Assembly: GCA_002315995.1 (NCBI GenBank)
Contig: DCHN01000064.1
Coordinates: forward strand, 1,558 to 16,858
Source of the DNA: Bacteroidales bacterium UBA1751
Lineage (GTDB): Bacteria; Bacteroidota; Bacteroidia; Bacteroidales; UBA932
Direction of reading: 5' to 3'
Length of the DNA stretch: 15,301 bases
The notes under the pieces are model-generated. The model saw only the letters and a program-made list of their open reading frames with translations. It did no database searches and was not told where the DNA came from. This document shows, one piece after another, positions 1 through 7,015 of this stretch; position 1 is the first letter of the stretch, and each line of letters begins with the position of its first letter. Position numbers and translations under genes: made by a program.

Positions 1-1272
1 TGGATGGGTGCAGCTGCAGGAAGCAAGTCCTGCGTTGCAAACGTTCTGAGAATGTGCTTCAGATATGCCAACCTCACAACTCTTGAAGATGGATACGGCA
101 TAAACATACTTCCCCTTGCAACCTTTGCAATGAAGGTTTACGGAAATGACCCTTGCACCGTTTTCAAGCCGAAAATCAACGAATACGAGGTCATTGATGA
201 ATCACAGGCCAAGTTGATTTCCCAGATGCACAAGGCCATAACCGTAATTCAGTGGAAACTGGAGGCCGGTGTAGTTGACCGCCGCAAGGAGTGGGGTATG
301 GAGGGTAGAAAGCTGCTCCACATGATTGACTTCAAGAAGGGTACAGTTGAAATAGACGGCATTGAGTACAAACTTAAGGATTCATCATTCCCTACAATTA
401 ATCCTGCCAAGCCATACGAACTTACCAACGAGGAGAAGGATGTCATCATTAAACTCACACACAGTTTCACAGTATCAGAGAGACTTGAGAAGCACATGAA
501 ATGTCTTCTCTCAAGGGGTTCCCTCTATCTTGTGAGAAACAACAATCTGCTTCTTCACGGCGCAGTTCCTTTGAATGAAGATGGCTCGTTCAGGGAGATG
601 GATATTCAGGGAAAGAGATACTCCGGAAAGGCCCTTTGCGACAGGATGGACCAGATTGTACGCAGCGCATTTCTTGTTCAGGACAAGCCGGCGGTTCAGA
701 AATATGGTCAGGACTTCCTCTGGTATCTCTGGTGCGGTCCGGTATCCCCAGCATTTGACAAAGCCAAGATGGCAACTTTTGAGCGCTACCTCATAGAGGA
801 GAAAGAGCCTCAGAAGGAGCCTAAGGGAGCATACTTCACCTTGAAGAACAAGAAGGAGATTTGCGAAAAGATTCTCCGTGAATTCGGAGTTGAGAACTAC
901 GAGCACGGGCATATAATAAACGGTCATATTCCTGTTAAGGCCGGCCAGGGAGAGAGCCCTATAAAGGCTGAAGGGAAGCTTCTGGTTATAGATGGAGGAT
1001 TCTCTAAGGCATACCAGAAGGAGACCGGAATAGGAGGCTATACCCTCACATTCAACAGCTATGGCCTCAAATTGGTTCAGCACGAGCCATTCACCACAAA
1101 GCAGAACGCCATAGAAAAGGGCGTGGACATCATATCAATGACAAGAGTTGTTGAGAATGCAGAGAAGAGACTCCTTGTGCGTGACACCGATATGGGCAAG
1201 GAGCTGGCCATGCAAATAGACGACCTCAGACAATTGGTTGACGCATACCGCAGGGGCGCAATAAGGTTCTAG
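1..1272 (+). CDS. fbp: Fructose-1,6-bisphosphatase class III, C-terminal part (5' end outside window)
   Basis: Hydrolyses fructose-1,6-bisphosphate to fructose-6-phosphate in gluconeogenesis, in the cytoplasm. About 423 residues are visible. Class III (Firmicutes/Bacteroidetes type) enzymes run to roughly 640-670 residues, so about a third is missing. The frame is open at base 1 (TGG before the ATG at 4), so that ATG is internal. Family-typical stretches are ILPLATFA near the left edge, LLHGAVPL (about residue 185 from the ATG), FLWYLWCGP, and the histidine-rich INGHIPVKAGQG (about 305-315), followed by LLVIDGGFSKAYQ and GGYTLTFNSYGL. The calcineurin-like metal motifs GDxxDRGP and GNHE would lie upstream, off the window. 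The next gene begins 84 bp downstream on the same strand. Identification rests on recalled family motifs and is firm. Confidence 0.9.
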   Translation, partial: WMGAAAGSKSCVANVLRMCFRYANLTTLEDGYGINILPLATFAMKVYGNDPCTVFKPKINEYEVIDESQAKLISQMHKAITVIQWKLEAGVVDRRKEWGMEGRKLLHMIDFKKGTVEIDGIEYKLKDSSFPTINPAKPYELTNEEKDVIIKLTHSFTVSERLEKHMKCLLSRGSLYLVRNNNLLLHGAVPLNEDGSFREMDIQGKRYSGKALCDRMDQIVRSAFLVQDKPAVQKYGQDFLWYLWCGPVSPAFDKAKMATFERYLIEEKEPQKEPKGAYFTLKNKKEICEKILREFGVENYEHGHIINGHIPVKAGQGESPIKAEGKLLVIDGGFSKAYQKETGIGGYTLTFNSYGLKLVQHEPFTTKQNAIEKGVDIISMTRVVENAEKRLLVRDTDMGKELAMQIDDLRQLVDAYRRGAIRF

Positions 1273-1350
1273 TATAGAGAGAGGCCGTGAGGTTACAGTA
1301 TAGGAAGGAAGCCAAAAGGTTTCAGTATAGAAAGAAGAGAGTTTTGTTTA
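1264..1350 (+). repeat. Three degenerate 26-27 bp direct repeats in the fbp-nhaC gap
   Basis: Copies begin at 1264, 1290 and 1317. Each opens with aggtt, has agtatag seven bases later, and continues with a purine-rich tail (gagagag, gaaggaag, aaagaaga). The first copy contains the fbp stop codon (TAG at 1270-1272). A weak fourth half-copy (gtttacagaaaatgaag) runs into the antiporter start codon. The pattern suggests a small tandem duplication making up most of the 84-bp spacer. No promoter box of the TAnnTTTG kind is visible here, and no function is evident. Confidence 0.6.
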
Positions 1351-1356
1351 CAGAAA

Positions 1357-2841
1357 ATGAAGAGCGAGAAGAGTAACATAGCGCGAGAAATCCACCCTGC
1401 AGTAGCTTTTATTCCTTTTCTACTGCTGATAGTGCTTCTTGTCATTGTTGTGCGCGCGTTCGGGGCTGACGCCATGGACGGCGGCTCGCAAGTGTCGCTC
1501 CTCATCTCCGCCGGAGTGGCAATGTTCATTGCCATGCACTGGTACAAGATTCCATTTGAGGTAATAGAGGAGGCAATAAACAACAATATAAGGACCATTG
1601 GCTCAGCTGTGCTTATTCTCTTTCTCATTGGAGCAATAGCCGGAAGCTGGATGGTGAGTGGAGTTGTTCCTACAATGATATACTATGGGCTTCAGATACT
1701 TCATCCAAGTATATTCCTGCTGGCAGTGTGTCTTATATGCGCACTGGTATCAATGATGGTGGGCAGCTCCTGGAGCACAATTGCAACGGTTGGAGTGGCG
1801 CTCATTGGAATAGGAAGCACTTTGGGATTCTCTCCGGGGTGGACGGCGGGAGCCATAATTTCAGGCGCCTATTTCGGTGACAAAATATCACCGCTCTCTG
1901 ACACCACCGTTCTTGCCTCTTCGGTGAACGAAGTGAAGCTATTCGACCACATCAGATATATGGTTATTACCACCGTTCCAACCATTGTAATAGCCTGCAT
2001 AGTCTTTCTTATTGCAAGCCTGCTTCACACACCGGCAAGCAATATGAGCATAGAAGAGGTTAATGTGGCGCTGAAGGATACATTCGTGATTTCGCCATGG
2101 CTTATGGTTGTTCCGGTAATAACAGGCATTCTCATTGTAAAGAGAGTCCCTGCCATACTCACCCTCTCAATTTCATCGCTTCTTGCAGGTATCACGGCAA
2201 TTATAGCCCAGCCCTCAATAGTGGCATCTATTGGAGGGGGCTCGGACTTTATGGGAATGTTCAGAGGCCTCTTCATTTCGCTATATGGCAAAACTTCAAT
2301 TGAAACAGGAAATGAGATGCTCTCATCTCTTGTTCAAACGGGAGGAATAACCGGTATGCTAAGCACAGTCTTCCTCATTTTCTGCGCAGCATCGTTCGGG
2401 GGAGTCCTCTCCGGAACGGGAATGATTGCCAGCATAACAAATGCCATGACAAAGAGGCTTGAGAGAAGGGTGTCAATTGTAGGGGCTACAGTTTCAACGG
2501 GACTTATGGCAAACCTCTCAACCGGAGACCAGTTCCTTTCAATAATTCTCACCAGCAACCTCTTCAAGAATCTCTACAGGGAGAAGGGGTTTGAAGCGAG
2601 GCTCCTGAGCCGTACAACCGAGGATTCAACAACGGTAACCTCCGTGCTTATTCCGTGGAACTCCTGCGGAATGACACAGTCAACCGTTCTCAAAGTAAGC
2701 ACAGTGGAGTATCTTCCATACTGCATATTCAACTATTTATCGCCCCTCATGTCAATTTTCATAGCAGCAATAGGCTACAAGATTGTGCGGAATGTAAAAC
2801 CGGAGGTCAATATCATTGAGCGTGAAGAGGCAATAAAATGA
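1357..2841 (+). CDS. nhaC: NhaC-family Na+/H+ antiporter
   Basis: Inner-membrane secondary transporter exchanging Na+ for H+, for pH and sodium homeostasis. It is 494 residues long, usual for NhaC, and almost wholly hydrophobic with about eleven or twelve membrane segments (for example 18-37, 44-63, 80-100, 120-145 and the C-terminal segment near 460-480). The most diagnostic stretch is GAYFGDKISPLSDTTVLAS, with Asp175 and Asp182, which matches the conserved NhaC signature. A later block, SRTTEDSTTVTSVLIPWNSC (about 414-433), is also family-typical. The ATG at 1357 is the first in frame after the repeat-containing leader and leaves a short hydrophilic N-terminus, as expected. Some NhaC homologues exchange malate/lactate or other ions, so the exact substrate pair is inferred. 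The ABC gene follows after 55 bp with no terminator between, so co-transcription is plausible. Confidence 0.93.
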   Translation: MKSEKSNIAREIHPAVAFIPFLLLIVLLVIVVRAFGADAMDGGSQVSLLISAGVAMFIAMHWYKIPFEVIEEAINNNIRTIGSAVLILFLIGAIAGSWMVSGVVPTMIYYGLQILHPSIFLLAVCLICALVSMMVGSSWSTIATVGVALIGIGSTLGFSPGWTAGAIISGAYFGDKISPLSDTTVLASSVNEVKLFDHIRYMVITTVPTIVIACIVFLIASLLHTPASNMSIEEVNVALKDTFVISPWLMVVPVITGILIVKRVPAILTLSISSLLAGITAIIAQPSIVASIGGGSDFMGMFRGLFISLYGKTSIETGNEMLSSLVQTGGITGMLSTVFLIFCAASFGGVLSGTGMIASITNAMTKRLERRVSIVGATVSTGLMANLSTGDQFLSIILTSNLFKNLYREKGFEARLLSRTTEDSTTVTSVLIPWNSCGMTQSTVLKVSTVEYLPYCIFNYLSPLMSIFIAAIGYKIVRNVKPEVNIIEREEAIK

Positions 2842-2896
2842 GTAATTGAAACAACAGAAACAGGAAATTCAAGAATAATCGAAAAAATACATCTAT

Positions 2897-5836
2897 ATGA
2901 ATGACATCATTCTTTCAGGGTTAATCAACCTCTTTGCACTGTTCAGTTCAAGGAACAAGACACAGAAGGAGAAATCTGCAACACTACTTGAAAACTACCT
3001 TTCAAGACACTTCGGCGTAAGAAATCAGGAGTCTTACATCCAACTCTATGATGACTTGAGGAGTTTCTATGACGAATCAAGCGTTCTTGACAAGGATACC
3101 ATTGTAGAGAACACATGCAACAGTATAAAAGGAAGCATCTCCCAGCAGGAGCAGGCCCTTATGCTGCTGCGTTTCATGGAGTTCTGCAGATACACCCAGG
3201 ATGGTGAAGGATTTGATGCGTCAGACCATATATTCGCAAAGGTCTCAAAGGCTTTTGACATAAGCGACTCCCTTTTCGAATCCTTTGCAGCTTTTGTTGA
3301 GGAGAAGGAGGTTGCAGGTGTAAAAATCTTCAGATATGAGAATATAGAAGGGTACATAAAGACGCTCTATATTCACGAATTCAGCAAGATGCTCTTCACC
3401 TGGAACGGTGATGAAATTGTGCTCTATAACGATGTTCCTGTTCTTGGAGGAATCTTCCAGGTGTGGGAGCAGAGCGGTGTGGTAAAGCTTCCTAAAGGCA
3501 AACCTGTTTACTATTCAACGGTTTCGGCGGCCTATACAAAGTGGCAGCCGGAAATGAATGTGAAGATGTGCGGCCGCGACATAAACTTCCGCTTCACTAC
3601 GGGTGGAGACAACGGATTGCACAACTTCTCATTTGACCTTGAATCAGGTCAGTTGGTTGCCATAATGGGAGGTAGCGGAACAGGAAAATCAACTCTTCTC
3701 TCGCTTCTAAACGGAACAAACAGACCGCAGGAGGGTACCATTACCATTAACGGACACTCCATAGAGGAGCCCCAGGCAAAGGCACTCATTGGGTTCGTTC
3801 CTCAGGATGACCTTCTCATTGAGGAGCTCACCGTTTACCAGAACCTCTATTACACTGCAAAATTCTGCTTCGACAAGATGCAGCCGGAACAGCTCGATGC
3901 CAGGGTAATGAGCATTCTTACGCAGCTAGGGCTTGCACAGGCAAAGGACCTCAAGGTTGGATCTGCAATAAACAAATACATATCAGGAGGTCAGCGCAAG
4001 CGTTTGAACATTGCATTGGAGCTTATACGCGAACCGGCTATCCTCTTCCTCGATGAGCCTACATCAGGACTTTCATCATCCGATACTGAAAAGGTTGTGA
4101 GCCTTCTCAAGGAGCAGACCACAAAGGGAAAGCTTGTAGTGATGAACATTCACCAGCCATCTTCGGAGGTTTACAAGTTCTTCGACCGCCTGTGGCTTCT
4201 TGACAAGGGTGGATATCCTATTTTCGACGGCAACCCTATTGATGCTGTTTCATACTTCAAGGAGGCTGCCCACTATGCAGACTCGGATGTTGCAATGTGT
4301 CCTGCCTGCGGAAACGTGAATCCGGAGGTGGTCCTCAATATTATTGATGAGAAAGCCCTCGATGGTAGTGGTGTACAGGTTGAGCAGAGAAAGGTTTCTC
4401 CTCAGGAGTGGCATCAGATGTATCTCGATGCACGTCAGAAATATGATGCACCGGCTGTTGACAATGTTCCTCAGACCGACCAGAAGAGGCCAACCGCCCT
4501 GAAGCAGCTTATGATATTCCTTAAGAGGAATCTGGCTTCCAAGGTTACCAATGCACAGTATCTGGCAATAACGCTGCTTGAGGCTCCGCTGCTTGCACTC
4601 ATAGTTGCACTGCTTACCCATTTCACGCCAGATAACGGCACATACAGCGTAATGGAGAACAAGAACCTCGTATCTTACTTCTTCATGGCCGTAATAGTGG
4701 CTATCTTCATAGGTATGAGCGGAAGTGCGGAGGAGATTATAAAGGACAGGGCTCTTCTCAAGAGGGAGAAGTTCCTCAGGCTCTCGTACGGCAGCTACAT
4801 CTGGTCAAAAATCATATATATGGCCATTGTGTGCCTTATTCAAACAGGTCTCTTCATAATTGTTGGTAACCTCATTATGGGGCTCCACTCAATGTTCTTT
4901 ATTTGGTGGATGATTCTATTCATATCGGCATTCCTTGCTGGTCTTACAGGTCTCATACTATCGCAGTGCCTCAATTCAATTGTAGCAATATACATTACCA
5001 TTCCGCTTCTGCTCATTCCGCAGATTCTTCTCTGCGGCCTGGTTGTAAAGTTCGAGGATCTGAACCCACAGAGCAAGACCGGTAATGTTCCGGTAATAGG
5101 CGAAATTATTCCTTCACGATGGGCATACGAGGCTCTGGCGGTTGCCGGATTCAGCGAGAACAGATATGAAAAGCCTATATATGACCAGGACTGCAGGAGA
5201 TATACCACAATCTATTACAACCAGGCATTCCTTTATGAGCTGCGTTCACGTCTTGAGAAGGTAGAAGATTGCAGGTTGAACAATAAGGAGTACAATGAGG
5301 AGGATTTCCTCACCCTGCAAACTGAGATTCCTACACTGGCCAATGTGTGCAAGATGGATATCTACGCCAAAATGGACAAACTTACGCCTGAAGGTTATAC
5401 ACAGGATATCTATCCTGATTTGGAGGAGTGGTTCAACCAGACCCAGAAGTATCTTGAGAAGGTTGGAAACAAGATGACACTGAGCCTTGACAAGCAGGTT
5501 TCCGCAATGATAAGGGAGGTTGGAAAGGACAACTATTTGCAGTTGAAGAAGGATGAGTACAATATAACACTTGAGGATATGGTGCTCAACAGAGATACGA
5601 AGGTAACTCACAAAGTTGTTGCAGGTCACATTATTCCAAAGGCAGGATACATTTTCATTGAGCCTAGAACACACAATGGAAGGGCACCATTCTACAGTGG
5701 AGTCAAGATATTGGGAGAGAGCAGAATACCTACTCTCTGGTTCAATATGTGCATCCTTTTGCTGATGTGTATAATTACAACTACGCTTCTTTTGAACGAT
5801 ATTCCTGGTAAATATTTGCGTAAAGAGAGAAATTAA
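2897..5836 (+). CDS. ABCG/White-like ABC transporter, fused ATPase and membrane domains
   Basis: A half-transporter with the ATPase before the membrane domain, as in the eukaryotic ABCG/White group. Residues 1 to about 200 form a mostly helical N-terminal region with no motif I recognise. The nucleotide-binding domain has Walker A GGSGTGKST (Lys264), signature SGGQRKR (Ser363), Walker B LFLDEPTSG (Asp386, Glu387) and H-loop NIHQP (His419). A CPACGNVNP cysteine pair follows near 474-477. Membrane segments fall at about 557-577, 591-608, 638-660, 665-690, 693-717 and 947-967. Between the fifth and sixth lies a charged insert of about 230 residues, presumably extracytoplasmic. Such proteins probably form homodimers, and export is the usual direction for ABCG-like proteins. 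The substrate cannot be read from sequence. It probably shares a transcript with the upstream antiporter gene; no hairpin separates it from the lipoprotein gene that follows. Confidence 0.94.
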   Translation: MNDIILSGLINLFALFSSRNKTQKEKSATLLENYLSRHFGVRNQESYIQLYDDLRSFYDESSVLDKDTIVENTCNSIKGSISQQEQALMLLRFMEFCRYTQDGEGFDASDHIFAKVSKAFDISDSLFESFAAFVEEKEVAGVKIFRYENIEGYIKTLYIHEFSKMLFTWNGDEIVLYNDVPVLGGIFQVWEQSGVVKLPKGKPVYYSTVSAAYTKWQPEMNVKMCGRDINFRFTTGGDNGLHNFSFDLESGQLVAIMGGSGTGKSTLLSLLNGTNRPQEGTITINGHSIEEPQAKALIGFVPQDDLLIEELTVYQNLYYTAKFCFDKMQPEQLDARVMSILTQLGLAQAKDLKVGSAINKYISGGQRKRLNIALELIREPAILFLDEPTSGLSSSDTEKVVSLLKEQTTKGKLVVMNIHQPSSEVYKFFDRLWLLDKGGYPIFDGNPIDAVSYFKEAAHYADSDVAMCPACGNVNPEVVLNIIDEKALDGSGVQVEQRKVSPQEWHQMYLDARQKYDAPAVDNVPQTDQKRPTALKQLMIFLKRNLASKVTNAQYLAITLLEAPLLALIVALLTHFTPDNGTYSVMENKNLVSYFFMAVIVAIFIGMSGSAEEIIKDRALLKREKFLRLSYGSYIWSKIIYMAIVCLIQTGLFIIVGNLIMGLHSMFFIWWMILFISAFLAGLTGLILSQCLNSIVAIYITIPLLLIPQILLCGLVVKFEDLNPQSKTGNVPVIGEIIPSRWAYEALAVAGFSENRYEKPIYDQDCRRYTTIYYNQAFLYELRSRLEKVEDCRLNNKEYNEEDFLTLQTEIPTLANVCKMDIYAKMDKLTPEGYTQDIYPDLEEWFNQTQKYLEKVGNKMTLSLDKQVSAMIREVGKDNYLQLKKDEYNITLEDMVLNRDTKVTHKVVAGHIIPKAGYIFIEPRTHNGRAPFYSGVKILGESRIPTLWFNMCILLLMCIITTTLLLNDIPGKYLRKERN

Positions 5837-5869
5837 AAATCAAAATTTCCGTTTTTATATAAATATTAT

Positions 5870-5877
5870 TACCTTTG
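5870..5877 (+). promoter_or_regulatory. Bacteroidetes-type -7 box (TACCTTTG) before the lipoprotein gene
   Basis: TACCTTTG matches the Bacteroidetes sigma-ABfr -7 consensus TAnnTTTG exactly. It lies 38 bp before the ATG at 5915, which would give a leader of roughly 30 nt. The -33 element (TTTG/TTG) is not clear; only a T-rich stretch is found at that distance. The AT-rich setting supports a promoter. Confidence 0.6.
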
Positions 5878-5914
5878 GCTGATTATTGGAAAATTATCAA
5901 ATTAAAATAATACT

Positions 5915-6727
5915 ATGAAAAAAATTGCACTTTTGCTTATTGCAGCTGCTATGGTAATCGTTCCATCCTGCAAAAACAACCAGAATGCCGCTGAGGAAGA
6001 GAATCAGGAGATGTCTCTTCAGGAGCAGTATCTTACAGAGGATCTCAAAATTCAGATTCAGGGTCTTTCAGAGTCTCTTCAGAACCTCAAACATTTCCCT
6101 GGAATCAACATTTTCAAGGAGGACAGCGTTACAAGATTCGAGCTTACTCCAAAGCAGAAAATGCTCAAACCTGATTTCCTTCTTGCTCCTGAGGTAGCTG
6201 ACAATCTCGTTGACCTTACACAGAAGTACCGTGCAGTTGGTATGCTTTCAGTTGACTACACAACAGCTCAGCTTTATGACATGCCTATTGACGCTTACAA
6301 GAACGCTCTTGCAAAGCTCAGCACAGATATCAACGATCCTGCATTCAAGGCTCTTGGTGAGGAGGGTGAGACAAACCAGATTGATGTTATGGCATTCTAC
6401 GATGCAGAGGTTGAGTCTGGCAGAGCAAACTTCTTCTGGGAGATTATGGCAGCCAGTGCAGTTGAGCAGGTTTACATTATGACACAGAAGATGGACCTCT
6501 TCGTTCCTGCATTTGATGACAAGACAGCAAGTGATGTTACATACCGTTTCATTCTCGTACAGGAGGGTATCAAGGCTTTGATTCCTTACCATCCTGAAAT
6601 GGAGAGTTTGAACCAGGTTCTTGAGCCACTCTACGTTCTCAACGCAATTAACGTTGAGCAGCTTATGAGCCAGCTCGTAGAGCTCAAGTCAGAGATTGAG
6701 TCTGTAAGAACAAAGCTTCTTCAGTAA
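5915..6727 (+). CDS. Lipoprotein of unknown function
   Basis: A 270-residue predicted lipoprotein. It has MKK, a hydrophobic core to residue 16, and the lipobox VPSC with the lipidated cysteine at 19. The mature protein is acidic and rich in Glu and Gln just after the anchor (CKNNQNAAEEENQ), followed by predicted amphipathic helices throughout. The C-terminus (about 240-270) looks like a coiled coil with leucine spacing. I recognise no named domain. The mature N-terminus is not a clean Bacteroidetes surface-export signal (acidic residues begin only seven positions after Cys), so it may face the periplasm. It has its own promoter-like box 38 bp upstream and a strong hairpin terminator downstream, which suggests a monocistronic gene independent of the transporter before it. 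Codon choice is strongly biased to cag, gag, aag and ctt/ctc, which may mean high expression (inference). Confidence 0.85.
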   Translation: MKKIALLLIAAAMVIVPSCKNNQNAAEEENQEMSLQEQYLTEDLKIQIQGLSESLQNLKHFPGINIFKEDSVTRFELTPKQKMLKPDFLLAPEVADNLVDLTQKYRAVGMLSVDYTTAQLYDMPIDAYKNALAKLSTDINDPAFKALGEEGETNQIDVMAFYDAEVESGRANFFWEIMAASAVEQVYIMTQKMDLFVPAFDDKTASDVTYRFILVQEGIKALIPYHPEMESLNQVLEPLYVLNAINVEQLMSQLVELKSEIESVRTKLLQ

Positions 6728-6761
6728 TCAACGGATTTGAAATATAGCCGAAAGGCATAAG

Positions 6762-6794
6762 AAAAAGGTGGCTGAGATTTCAGTCACCTTTTTT
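6762..6794 (+). terminator. Rho-independent terminator of the lipoprotein gene
   Basis: A 14-bp stem (aaaaaggtggctga at 6762-6775 with tcagtcaccttttt at 6780-6793, one G-U pair) and a GATT loop, followed by T at 6794. The A-run and T-run flanks make it bidirectional in principle. It starts 34 bp after the TAA at 6725-6727. Confidence 0.9.
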
Positions 6795-6815
6795 CATGCT
6801 TGTTTTCTCCAGGAT

Positions 6816-7004
6816 GGCCACAAAAAGTGGCACTTTTGTGGCCAAATGACCTTTCTGGGAGCTAAACGGCCACAAAACACCCCACTTTTGTGGCCAAATG
6901 ACCTTTTCGGAAGCCAAACGGCCACAAAATACCCCACTTTTGTGGCCGAATGACCTTTCCGGGAGACAAACGGCCACAAAACATACCCTTTTTGTGGCCG
7001 TTTG
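6816..7004. repeat. Four-copy 52-bp tandem repeat, each with a 28-bp inverted repeat
   Basis: Units start at 6816, 6868, 6920 and 6972, exactly 52 bp apart; the fourth is truncated after its palindrome. Each opens with ggccacaaaa and, 28 bp later, closes with ttttgtggcc, giving a perfect 10-nt-arm hairpin with an 8-nt loop. Loops differ (agtggcac, caccccac, taccccac, cataccct) while arms are invariant. The 24-nt linkers share the pattern a/g-aatgacctttnngga/gag..aaac. In the last copy the arms extend to 15 nt (6967-6981 with 6990-7004). The array fills the gap between convergent genes, ending 12 bp from the opposing stop codon. This is a REP/BIME-like extragenic arrangement. Short open frames across it are repeat artefacts. 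Confidence 0.9.
6967..7004 (-). terminator. Possible terminator hairpin of the metallophosphoesterase gene (last repeat copy)
   Basis: A 15-bp perfect stem (caaacggccacaaaa with ttttgtggccgtttg) with an 8-nt loop, beginning 12 bp after the TAG stop of the minus-strand gene. The longer stem in only this copy suggests selection for stability next to the gene end. There is no good U-run after it on the minus strand, so it may protect the mRNA 3' end rather than terminate by itself. Confidence 0.45.
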
Positions 7005-7015
7005 GGCTTTTCTGA

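Noticed and set aside
4..6. ATG at 4 as the start of the fructose-bisphosphatase
   Set aside because: The frame is open upstream and the visible part lacks the N-terminal metal-binding motifs of the family, so this Met is internal.
511..1083. 190-residue minus-strand open frame inside the bisphosphatase gene
   Set aside because: It is antisense to a clearly conserved coding region and its translation resembles no exported or folded protein I know.
5246..5674. 142-residue minus-strand open frame inside the ABC transporter gene
   Set aside because: It is a shadow of the periplasmic insert; the plus-strand frame carries the conserved domain order through this stretch.
6768..6979. Short open frames of about 60 residues on both strands across the 52-bp repeats
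   Set aside because: They exist because the palindromic repeat lacks stops. The 52-bp period is not a multiple of three, arms are conserved as DNA pairing rather than protein, and one overlaps the terminator.
6816..7004. CRISPR array
   Set aside because: The 24-nt segments between the palindromes are near-identical to each other rather than unique spacers, and no cas gene is present.
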